The position numbers and the translations under genes are program-made. Below are positions 46,054-58,000 of a stretch of DNA of 64,000 nucleotides, one piece after another (position 1 is the first letter of the stretch; every line of letters starts with the position of its first letter). Under the pieces are notes generated by a model. The model saw nothing but the letters and a program-made list of their open reading frames with translations. It did not search any database and was not told the origin of the DNA. This DNA comes from Kryptolebias marmoratus. Taxonomy: Eukaryota; Chordata; Actinopteri; Cyprinodontiformes; Rivulidae. The DNA is taken from assembly GCF_001649575.2 (NCBI RefSeq), contig NC_051444.1:24448478-24512477 (forward strand), written 5' to 3'.

Positions 46054-49000
46054 TCATTTGAAGAAAAATATGCAGATAGCTGTGAGAATGACTCCTGGTG
46101 TCATAGCTGTGGCCATTTCTGGAGCTGCAAGAAGAGAAGGGAGGAGTTTAATGTACAGTTAGCTGCGTGGATCATTTGTTTACAACAGTAAATTATTTTA
46201 AATAGAAACGAATGGAAAAAAAATACACACCTTCAGGGACTTAAATGGTGATTTGTCAAATAAAAATAGGGAATATAGTTTTGCATGAGCTAGTAATTAC
46301 CACCCAATTACAAGAAAATTTCACTGTACCATCCACATATTATAAATAAAGCTCTATCGCGCAAAGAAATAAACTATAAACCCAATATAAAAGATGGATT
46401 TATGAGATTTACAAATCACTGCATTCTGGTTTAATTTACATTTTACACAACATTACAACTTTTTTGGAATTGGGGCTGTACTATTTTCCTTTAGAAATAA
46501 ATAATAATTGCACAAGATGAAATGCAGTCCACATATTAAAATAATATTTCTTTAGCATGACTTGGCACAATCTGAAAAAAAAAAACTAAACATACAGTAA
46601 CTGAGCAAGCTGTAGTCTTACCACGTGATGTAGAATTTGATGCAGTATTTATTGAAGTAGGTGGTATAGTAGTTCCTGTAATCGGTTTCGTAGTTGTTTT
46701 GGGAGTTAGCGAAGAAGTTTTGGTTTCAGTAGTCAGAGCAGTGTTTGGCATTGTGGAGAGTATTGTAGGAGCAGCACCACCACTCGTGCTCACCGCCGGA
46801 GCAGCGGTGGTGAGCACAAGACTCACGGGTCCAGAGCGGATTTTGTACTCGCTGGTAAACACACTTCCGACCAGGGTTGACGAGCGGCCGGTGCGGGTAC
46901 ACAGATCAGGGCACTTATCAGAAGGCATGGTGGCGATGCACAGATGGACGTTGCACTGGACATACATCTGTAAGCAAGAAGAGCAACACTTAATAAAAAC
47001 AAGCAGCACAAATATATATATTCACAACAATACCAGCTAAATAAATACCAGCTAAAAAGTCTTAAAAAACCCCGTAATTATTAATGAAATGTTTAATTTC
47101 CAGTATCTCAAATAAATCTACTAGAATATTTCTGTTTAGCCAAAAGCAATGGATACTGTCTTGAAAAAATACCTGTATCCCTTGAACTTTTCCACGTGTT
47201 GTGATGTTGCAACCAAACTTCGAAGTGTTTTACAAGAATTTTGTGTGACAAACCTACACAAAGTAGCACATAATTGTGAAGGAAAATGATACTTAGTTTT
47301 CCAATATTTTACAAATAAAAATCTGAAAAGTGTGGCGTGCATTTGTATTCAGCCTCCTTTACTCTGATCCCCATAATTAATACCCAGTGCAGTTAATTGT
47401 CTTCAGAAATCACCTAATTAGTATAGTTTATCTAACTTAAACCCCACTGTGAAACATGGTGGTAGCAGCATCATGCTGTGGGGATGGTGATGGAGCTAAA
47501 TGCAGGGCAGCCCTGGAAGAAAACCTGTTAGAGACTGCAAAAGATTTGATACTGAGGTGGAGGGTCACCTTCCAGCAGGACAACGACCCGAAACACCCAG
47601 CCAGATCTACAATGGAATGGGTCAGACCGAAGCATGTTCGTGTGTTAGAGTGGTCCAGTCAAAGTCCAGATCTGAATCTGACTGAGATTCTGTGGCAAGA
47701 CTTGAAAACTTGTTCCCAGACGCTCTACTCACAATCTGACTGAAAACATGCTTTAATTTTTCAAAGCCTTGCGTTATTATTCAGCTGTTTTAACTGGAAA
47801 CAAATGTCAACTTTTTGCAGTGCATTCCTGAGTACTACAAAGTCCTGAAACTTTGAGAGTGTTTAACACACACACACAAACATGAACTGTGTTGCGTAAT
47901 GCATGTGTGCTGTGTGAGATTACAGACCGTTGTTCCAGTGGTCGCCATTGCATCCATGTCAAGACGGTAAACCTTGGAATTAGTCTTTTCTGTGACGACC
48001 TCCAGTGTGCTGTTGGACGACATGCATCTAGGAAAGAATTTAGGAGCGAAACGTTAGCATGAACACGGCACGCTTCAGAACAAGAGGCCATGTCTGTTGG
48101 TAAAGATGGATGTCTTTCAGCCTATTTCATCCAGTATTCAAAACAGAAGGAGACGCTGTGTGTCACTGACCCGTCTTTCAAGATAGGTCGGCTCTCTGCA
48201 AAGTCCTTGGTGTCAGATTCAGTGCAGTCTCTCACTATCATCTCAGCTCGATCCACGCTGCAGTTGGACATCACATAGAGGTCCAGCTGCTTGACCCTGG
48301 ATCCCAGTTCCATGGCCCGGACAATATTATCACCAGAGGCCCTGGCGGTTTTGCTTTCTGGTTCTATTTCTGCCTGCCGCCGTTTTCTTGCCTGAAAGTT
48401 GGAGCGAAATCTGGGCTTGGATGTGAATTTTGCCAGGGGCCCCTGTCCTGGGAGGTGAAACTCTATCCAAACTTGAAGGTCGCCAAAGGTCTCCCTCTCT
48501 GTAGGCACGCCAACAGCATACTGTGGTCCTCGGACCTGGACTCCTGGGATCCGGCAGGCCAGAGGCAGCATGAGGATGGGACTGCGCCTGATCATAGAGT
48601 AAGGAGGCACACTTTTCAAAGTGTTGGTGTAAACCAGCTCGGAACCAGAGTGCTGGGGAAAAAAACAAACAAACAAACGAAAACAAAGGAAAAATGAGTT
48701 TTTAGACTCTAAGTAGTCTGCCATTGCTAAAAATCTGAGCTTGTGAAACAGGAAAACTATCCATGCAAAGTCACTAATACTCCCAACTAAGAAAATAAAA
48801 TCAGGTTAAGAATTTCTATGAACAAGACCATGAAAAGTTATTTTTGTTTAATAATTATTCTGTGATACAAACATATTAAAATTAAAGCAAATAGTTCATT
48901 TTAAATAACTGAAATCTTAATGTTTTTTATTAATTTAACATCAATTATAAAGTAATTATTGAGCTGCATAAACATTTTTCATACAGTTTCGTTTTTTAAT

Positions 49001-52000
49001 AGTGAATCCTGTAAGAAAGTAATTTTGAATGTACAGTATACTGATAAATCTTTATGTTAGTTTACTATGTTTACATATACTGACATATTTTAACATCAAC
49101 ATTGAGAATGGCCACTTCTAAATGTCCTAATATACACACTATACTTAGTAGGGGGATGTAAAGCCTTGGCTATTAAGATGTTCTATAAAAAATTACAAAA
49201 ACATGGAACAAAAGAAAAGAAGAGACAGACGTGCATGAATTTACCACCGCCTTTGTGCCGCAGCCGTTTAAAGGGATGTGTGCAGTTAGGTGTGTGTTGT
49301 TGTAGGAGACGGGGCAGGTGGGGCTGTTGAGCTGCAGTTCAGCCAGGTTGATGCCAGTGAAGGAGGTGACAGGGAGCACCAGAGTCATCTCCGTGTTGTC
49401 ACACGTCAGCTCTGTAGGCAGACGGCAGCAAAAGACAGTTCATGCATTTTTACACCCCCACAGATACACTCTAAATCTCCGCATCACACACAATGCTTGA
49501 ATCTGACACTATGCAACATTTACTGAACCTGTCCCAGCAGGCAGAGTCCTCATTTGCCCTGTGAAGGAGCAGGAAAAGCAAAGTTAAGTCTGAAAAAATG
49601 AAAGCATTTATTCTGGACAGGAGTGGTTCTTCCAGTAACACGTGACTATCGTTGTTTGGATGTTTGTAAGAAGCTGGATGTCTTACTCTGGTACAGCCAC
49701 ACGCATCGCAGCTCGGACTGCAAACTGGAAGGACAAGAAGAACAGATCAGACCGCTTCGAGGCCGAACGTGCAGCTTTTATAAGACAGAGAATTTAACTG
49801 GTAGTGCCATAAGATGTGCGGGCAAAAAAAGAAAAAGAATTTTGCATTTCAAATTCCTGAAATGCATAAAAATCATATGAAAAAAACAGTAATGAGTAAA
49901 TATTGCTCACTACTTTGTGAATATTTAACTTTACTTTTACCTTACTTTGTTAAATTTTGCAATAAGAAAAATCATTTTCCAATGTATTCTGGTGACTTAG
50001 GTGTGTATGAAAACATCAGATTATTTTAATCAGGCTTTTAAAGTTTTATGTTTAAGTAATATCTCTTCCATGTGAACTGGAAGGATTACAGACACACATT
50101 TGTATCAAAAGTATAATCAGTAAATAAATAACAACTATATTATATTATTAACAACAAATATTTAATATTAGTAGGACATTTTGGTACACAGAGGTCCAAC
50201 ATTTATACCATGAGATGGACACAAAACTAATAAAAGAAAAAAGTCTGAAAGCAACTTTAAATGCCTCTTTTTGTAAAAACTTTTCAATACATAATAAATG
50301 GGAGCATAAGCAGTGTTCAGCTATGTCAGAATCGTTGCAATGGTTTGTTTAGTGCACAAGGTTTTCAGCAGATAATAACAAACCTCTGGGTGTTTGAAAC
50401 GAAGCAAATGGGCAAAAGACGAGTCTGGTTGTTTTCAGAGCGGACCCAGGCCATGGTCATCGTCGCCAAGGGGCCGATTGACACAAAGCCGACCCTGTAC
50501 AGGTCAGGGGGGCCGACCGCCGCTACCTCTAAAACACTGCAAGTATGGAGAGAGAACGTTCATTTTCACTTGAGTACCTGCGTTGGTGTCTGCTCGCTTC
50601 AAAAACCTGCACACGCTTTGTAAAGCCACACAACCGACCGCAGGTTTGGGCTGTAGAACGTGTGCTGAGTTCACTTAGTGTTAGCAGGAGGGGTGTCACC
50701 AAAACCCTTTGGTTCGCAATTTAATGGTGCTCAGACATTATTGCAAGATAGAAAATGGTCCTACGTTTTTAGAAAAATCCAAAGAAAAGCTCCAAAACTC
50801 CAATAACTGGCTAAAATAACTTTACTACTAGGTTACATTAAAGTAATCTCGAGACAGTTCTCAAAACTGCAAACATGTGGAGCTGCACTAGAAAACAGCT
50901 CCAATTTTTTGATCAGTTTTGTTGTATATATCTGCATACATATTACCAATCAGAGCTCTGTATTGATTTATTAACAAGAAAGCAGGTGTGAAAATAACCT
51001 TAGTATCGTGTTATGCTGACAACAGATAATTAAAAGCAACTAAAAGGGGAAAAAAACTATTCCTGTCATCCTGTAGATATATGGTGCCAACAAAAAGTAT
51101 TCACCCCTCGACTGTTTTTATGCCTTTATAGCAGTCATAAATCAATCATAGTCAATATAAATTGGCCTTCATTACAAAAAGATGTTTAAAAAAAAAAAAG
51201 CTTCTTCAAGGCCAAAGTGAAATTGAGTAATACCAATTAAATATAAATATGTCATTAAAAAGTAGGTGATTGCATAAATATTAATCCTTTTTAAAGTGAC
51301 TGTCCTAATTCAACTCAGAGAAAAGATTATTGAAAATTACTAGTACTTTTTAGTCAGGGGATGGATCCAAAAGGATCCGTGCAATAAGGAGAATAGTGAG
51401 AGAGACCACCAGGACACCTGTGAGCTCTCTGAAGGAGGTCCTAGCTTCAGCAGGTCAGATGGGAGAGACTGGACATATAACAACTGTTGTCCAGGTTCTT
51501 CACTAGTCTGAGCTTTATGGGAGAGTGGCAAACAGAAAACCACTGATGAAGAAAACTCAGCAAAAGACTCTAAACAATCTAAACAAACTCTCTCGCTATT
51601 CTCTCTTTTTCACAATCACTCGGTTTGTGAGGACGGCCTGCTCCTGGTAGAGTTACACATGTCCCATTCTCCTTTTACTTCTTGATGACAGATTTAACAG
51701 AACTCCTGGGGATGTTTAGGGCCTTGGAAATCCTTTCAGATCCATCCCCTGACTTGTACCTTTTAAATACTCTTTTCTCTGAGTTGAATTAGGACAGCCA
51801 CTTTAACCCTCCTGAAGCCCTCAAAATAAAGAGAGAGATGAAGAGTGGAAGAGAAGCCTTTGTAACTTTGGGTCAGTTTGACCCGAAGGCCACAGGAGGG
51901 NNNNNNNNNNNNNNNNNNNNNNNNNNNNNNNNNNNNNNNNNNNNNNNNNNNNNNNNNNNNNNNNNNNNNNNNNNNNNNNNNNNGGGGGGTGAATATTTAT

Positions 52001-55000
52001 GCAGTCACTTCTTTTACATTACATATTGTTATATAACTGGTATCACTCTGTAGAAATTTGATTTCACTTTGACATTAAAAAGGGTTGTTTTTGAATTTTT
52101 ATTTGTAAAGAAAGCCAATTTCTATTGACCACGACTGATTTTTAACAGCAATTAAAGCAGAAAACATCCAAGGGAGTGAGTACTTTTTTATAGACACCGT
52201 ACTGCATTGTTGCAGTTATTAGGCTTGTTTTATACCTGCAATTAATAAAAAGGATTTCAACGGCGTTGTTAACAAACATCCAGTATCAACACAGATGCAG
52301 TTCATTCAGAGGAGCTTTGGATCATTTTCTTACACACCTGATGCACAAAATATGCAGCAAAACAAAAGAAGCAAACTCAGCTACTACAGGTCACAGAATG
52401 ATAATGTGAGAACTTTAACCATAAAATAATGTGATGTGTTTGTGCCCCTCCCGAGTTTCCCAGGGTAATATGTTTACACTTTGTGTAACACATCATGTGA
52501 ATAAAATGTTTCCAGGTAGGACCATTAATGTTACTTATCACTGATAGGACACTATTGACGCACCTCTCCAGATCCAACTTGTAGTTTGTGCTGAATTTCA
52601 CCTCCTGGAACGGCATGACAAACAGCACAGAGTGCTTTTCAGGGGTCCCATCTGTCGCCTTTGGTTCATTACTGCAGCTGGAAGTCCACTCTTCCACTGA
52701 AAGGCAGAAGAAATGCTTTTAAAATTTCAAATAAGAAGTTAACAGCCTTAAATCAGGCTAACTTAAAAATAATAATAATAATAAAAGAACGACTTTTGGA
52801 ACAATTTGAGGTAAACTGGAGAATATTTCTGATTTAAACCCTATTTTATCCCATGAGCTCTAACCACATTTGCATACTGTTATTTAGCAAACAACTCATT
52901 AAAAGCAACTTATGAGTATGAAACATTTTAAGCATCAGTCTACTAACAGACCCAGATACAAGCGTTAAGCAGTTGCTTTTTTAATGTAAGTCAAGTCAAG
53001 TTTATTTGTGTAGCACTTTCAGCAACAAGGCAGTTCAAAGTGCTTTACATCATAAAAACACAAAATAAAAAGTCACAAAAACAACATAAAGTCATTAATT
53101 GAGAAACCAGTAGGAAACATCACATTTTGTCGAGTGCCATCATCAAAATCATCAATCATCATCAGATATGTTGGTCAATGTTCCATTTATTATGGTTCAA
53201 AAGTAACTAAACAGGTGGGTTTTTAGTCTTGATTTGAAGGAACTCAGTGTTTTAGACGTTTTGTAGTTTTCTGGAAGTTTGTTCCAGATTTGTGGTGCAT
53301 AGAAGCCGAATGCTGCTTCTCCACGTTTGGTTCTGGTTCTGGGGATGCAGAGTAGACCAGAACCAGAAGACCTGAGTGGTCTGGAAGGTTGTGGTGCTAA
53401 GCCATTCGGTGATTTATAAACCAGCAGAAGTGTTTTAAAGTCTATTCTCTGAGCTACAGGGAGCCAGTGTAGGGACTTTAAAACTGGTGTTATGTGCTCT
53501 ATCTTCCTGGTTTGAGTGAGAACACGAGCAGCAGCGTTCTGGATCAGCTGCAGCTGTTTGATTGATTTATTAGTCAGACCTGTGAAGACACTGTTGTGTA
53601 CTGTATTTCTACAATGAAATGTCATCTGCAGCAATTTATTAAAAGCTATAATTTAGATGGATTAGAACCAACTTTATGAAATAAACCTTTACGTATGGCT
53701 CGCTTAGATGACTTGCCTGGCCTCCTGTGTCTCAAAAGAACAGCAGCACAGCTTAGATCTCCTACTTTGAATCTGTACAAACCAGAGCACTTTTGGAAGA
53801 CCTTTTTTTTTGACAGATGAAAACAAAAGCAATGTTCGTCCATAATGCAGAGTAGTATATTAGATGGTGGGCACCCTGCAGTCATTCAGCTGACCATGAG
53901 GCCATCAGTCTGACAGGTGAAGCTCGGCTCAAACTGAGTCATGCAACAGGAAAACGATCCCAAACGCTGCAACAAATATACAACAGAATGTCTCGAAAAG
54001 AAAAGCCATGAGGTGTTGCACTGGTCCAGTCAAAAGTTTAGACCTTAACTTGAATAATATGCTATAGTGGGATCTTTACAGTGCTGTGCATTAAACAATG
54101 CCCACAAACCTCAGCGAACTGAAGCAACAGTGCTAATAATAATAGGCCAACATGGCTGTACATTGATGTGATTGACTAATGAGTTTAAACATTTCATCAG
54201 GTTTTTGCTGCTGAAGGAGATTCTACACACTTTTGCATCATTGGGTGCACAAAGTCTTTGAAAGTTTTGCAACCTTTACAATTAAAGGAGCCATTTCTGC
54301 CCATTCGCCCTCTAAACAAAATGTGTCCAGAACCACAAAATGTACCACAGCTGTGATAATCAGCTGGCAGTCACTTCTTCACTAAAAGCTTGAAATAAAG
54401 ATAACACAGCTCAGTAAGTGTTCTATAAATACTGAATTTTAAAAATGCTTTATAAAAGTAAAAATCTGTAATAAAATGTTTATATTTACTGTGGGTTTTT
54501 ATGTTCAGACTAAAGAAAAGATCATATTCATGTACAGAAGAGGGGGAAAAATATTTTATAGTGCAAACTTGCTGCTGAAAGGCGGGCAATAAAGATTTTG
54601 CCTGTTTGTCTGTCTGTTAGCAAAATATCTCACAAACCATTGAATGGATTTCAATAAAACTCTCAGAAAGCAATCGTTAAAAGTACAGCTATGATTGATT
54701 GCCTTTTAGAGTGAACCGAATTCAAGATGGCTGCTACAGCTGGTCAAACTTAGCAAACACAAACATGACTATAATGTAGTCAGTTTAATGGACACTGAGC
54801 TAACTTTTGGTGTGGTAGTAGCTGAGTCATCTCCAACTCATACTCCGAGCACTAAGTGATTGCACGAGAGCTTTATTTAAAACATTGTTTAAAATATTGC
54901 ATGAACCACTGTATGGATTTTATTGAAACAAAAAGTAATGCAGCCAGTTGTGCAGATCAGAGCTAAAGTTGGCGTGGTAGTAGCTGAGGGGCATCCACAA

Positions 55001-58000
55001 AACATACTCTGAGCACAGGGAAACCCCATGAGATCTTCTTTGGGTGATAGCTTCATTTATCATATATAGTTGGTCACTTGAAAGTGTATTTATCCATTTT
55101 TAAGAACAAGTAAAACCAGATCGAATTTGAACTTGTCCTGATACATGAAAGCTCTGAAATGAAAGATTTTTATTTGTTATGTTTTTGCACTTGGCTGTAT
55201 GTGAAGAAGAGACTCACCGCTGAGAGAGAGGTGCAGAGGAACAGAGCTGAGTGGGGTGATGTCTGTGACTCGGCTTATTTTGGGAACAGGGATCAGGTCC
55301 TCTGCCATCAGGTAGATAAAATAATGCCCTGGCTCTGCGTTTCCAGTGAACGACAGTATGCATTTGTCCTGGTAAAAAAAAAAAAAAAAAAGTTCAACCA
55401 AGCAAGAAATGGAATTATTGTTAATATTTGTATAGGCAGGAGTATTTTCAAGGCTCCAGTTTCCTGTGGGCAGACTGAAAAGAGCAACAATAAAAAACTA
55501 AACCCACCAACATGTCCCATACCTGCTTTTCATCTAAACAAATAAATTAGAAAGGAGAGGCTGTATTTTATAGCACGGACAGTGAGTTATGTACAGTCGC
55601 TGGAATAACCTGTCCTGAGAATCAGGCAGCTGGTAGATCAGCATGACAGCATGTCTTTTAATCTGTCAGGGACTGAGCAGTAAGAGCAGGAAATGATTGT
55701 GCTGCTTTAAATGTCGCCGCAAAACAATGAGACATTCCCATAAAAACTTTAAAACAGCCATTACTATCACCATAGACCCTTAAAAACTTTCCATTTTGAC
55801 CGGTTGTGAGGCAAAGATAAAATCTTAGTTCCTGTTTGTTTTTTGTTTTTTTTTCAACAAGACAACTGGAATGCAGATGTTGTTTTGCAAAGTTAAGTTG
55901 TGAATAAAGGCGAGCCCAACTGAGGAGCCTGCAGCTTCAAAGTCGTGTCACTGAAACAAGTCATGAAACAGATCATGCATTTGGATTTGGCAGTAGGTAG
56001 TAAAGAGACACACAAAGTGGTGAAATTTAGGACAGTTTACAGGTGTTGTACTTTCGGTTTTCAAGTTTAAATGACTTTATATTTCTCTAACTCACTGTGT
56101 CACTTTTAGGTTTCAGTCTCTTTCTGTCTTCATCTCTCTCACTTACCTGCCTGTCCAGGAGTCAGCTGACACCAACATATGATCAAGCTGGATTTTTCTT
56201 TACCTCCGCCAAGGAGGTTATGTTTCACTCGTGTCTGTCTGTCTGTCTGTGTACGAGATTACTCGTAAAGTTATGAACAACTTTTCATGTAATTTTCAGG
56301 AAACATCCAACATGGTTCAAGGAACAAGGGATTAAAGTTTGGTGGTGATCCGGTCAAAGGTCAATGTCACAGATCAGCCCGTGCTCTGACTCTGCAGCTG
56401 CATAACAGGAAGGTTAAACTCCACAGCTGGACACCTCGTGGGTCAGGGGTGATCACTGCTGATTTCAAGGTGATGGGGTCAGAGGTCAAGGTCACAAATG
56501 ACCTTAAGCTGAAACTATGCAACCATGTGACTTATGAAAATTAAACTGCACAGTTGGACACCTCTTAGGTCAAGGGTGATTACCTCTGATTTCAAGGTCA
56601 TGGGGTCAAGGGTTAACATCACTATTGACCTTGTGCTCTAACTCTGCAGCTGTGTAATGTAGGAATGTCAAACTGCACAACTGGACACCTCATGGGTCAA
56701 AGATGATGCCTGTTGATTTCAAGGTTCATGAGGTCAAAGGTCAAGGTCACAGATAACTCCGTTGTTAAAACCTTCTCTCTGCTCCTACATGTGCCCCTTT
56801 TGTTACCTCTGCCAAGAAAATTGTTTTCGGTTGTGTCCGTTGGTTTGTTTGTCTTTTCTTTTTTCTTTTCAGGAAATGTTGGGGTTGACACAAAAAACAA
56901 TGGATTAAGTTTTGGTGGTGATGAACCGAATCGCACTGATTTTTGATCACGCTGTGGCCTTGGTGGAGGTTTAAGCTCTCTGACAGTGAAACTAACTAAT
57001 CCTTCTTTAACTTTACTAAGAATATTGACAGCGTCTTCTTGTGGCCCAAAAACACTGACATTTAGTTTCTGAAATGCTGATCTTAAGAGTTACCTCATCC
57101 AGCGTGATGAAAGCATGCTGAGTGCAGCTGAGGCACTCTCCTTTGTCAGCTCGGGCAAAGCGACACCGCACCTTGTCCCCATCCAGGTCCTTCGCTGACA
57201 GATGGAAGTCCACAGGACAGTTCTGACGGGCCCTGTTCCAACACAGAGGGATCATCAGCATGAAAAAGCCTTTAATCTACCACTAAATAAATGATATGTT
57301 GGGAAACTGAAGGCAGCAAGACAAGACAGGCAACCTTTTGTTTTGTTTTAGGATAAACTGTCTTATTTATTTACTAATCCAGAATTTAGAAGACCAAAAT
57401 CCACCCTTCTGGCCCACTTTTGCTCTCTATCAACTTGATCTTTAGCAAATTTAATCTTATGAGTCATAAAACACAACAACACTAACCAAAAAGGAATTTA
57501 CATCTCCCCCCACCTTACCTGCCAAACCTTTAAACTAAGATATTGTGCGATCTGCTAGAGCTCAGAATATGTGTTGGGGATCGGTCTCAGCTTCTGTCGC
57601 ACCAAATTTTACCTCAGCAACTGCGAAACTCTCTGAGTTAGAGCCGTTTTAATGTTTGCTAAGTTTGATTAACAGTAGCAGCCATCTGGAATCAGGTTGA
57701 CCCTGAAAGTTAATCAGCTGTAGATAAGCATCCACTGATCACTTTCTGCAAACTTTCATTACAACTCGTGCAGTAGTTCAAGAGATATTTTGCTAACAGA
57801 CAGAGAAGTTTTCATATGGACCTTTGAAGTTTAGTTGTGGCATTTTCAAGCAGCATCAAAATTAGCAGTGCGAAAGTTAAAAATCGATCAAATGTAAGAG
57901 CTTCGCAGCCATAATTGTTCAACCCCCTGATCTCCTTTATTTATGTCCTTTAACATACCAAGAGAAGCTAACCTCTATAATTTGTTGCCCACAGCATCTA

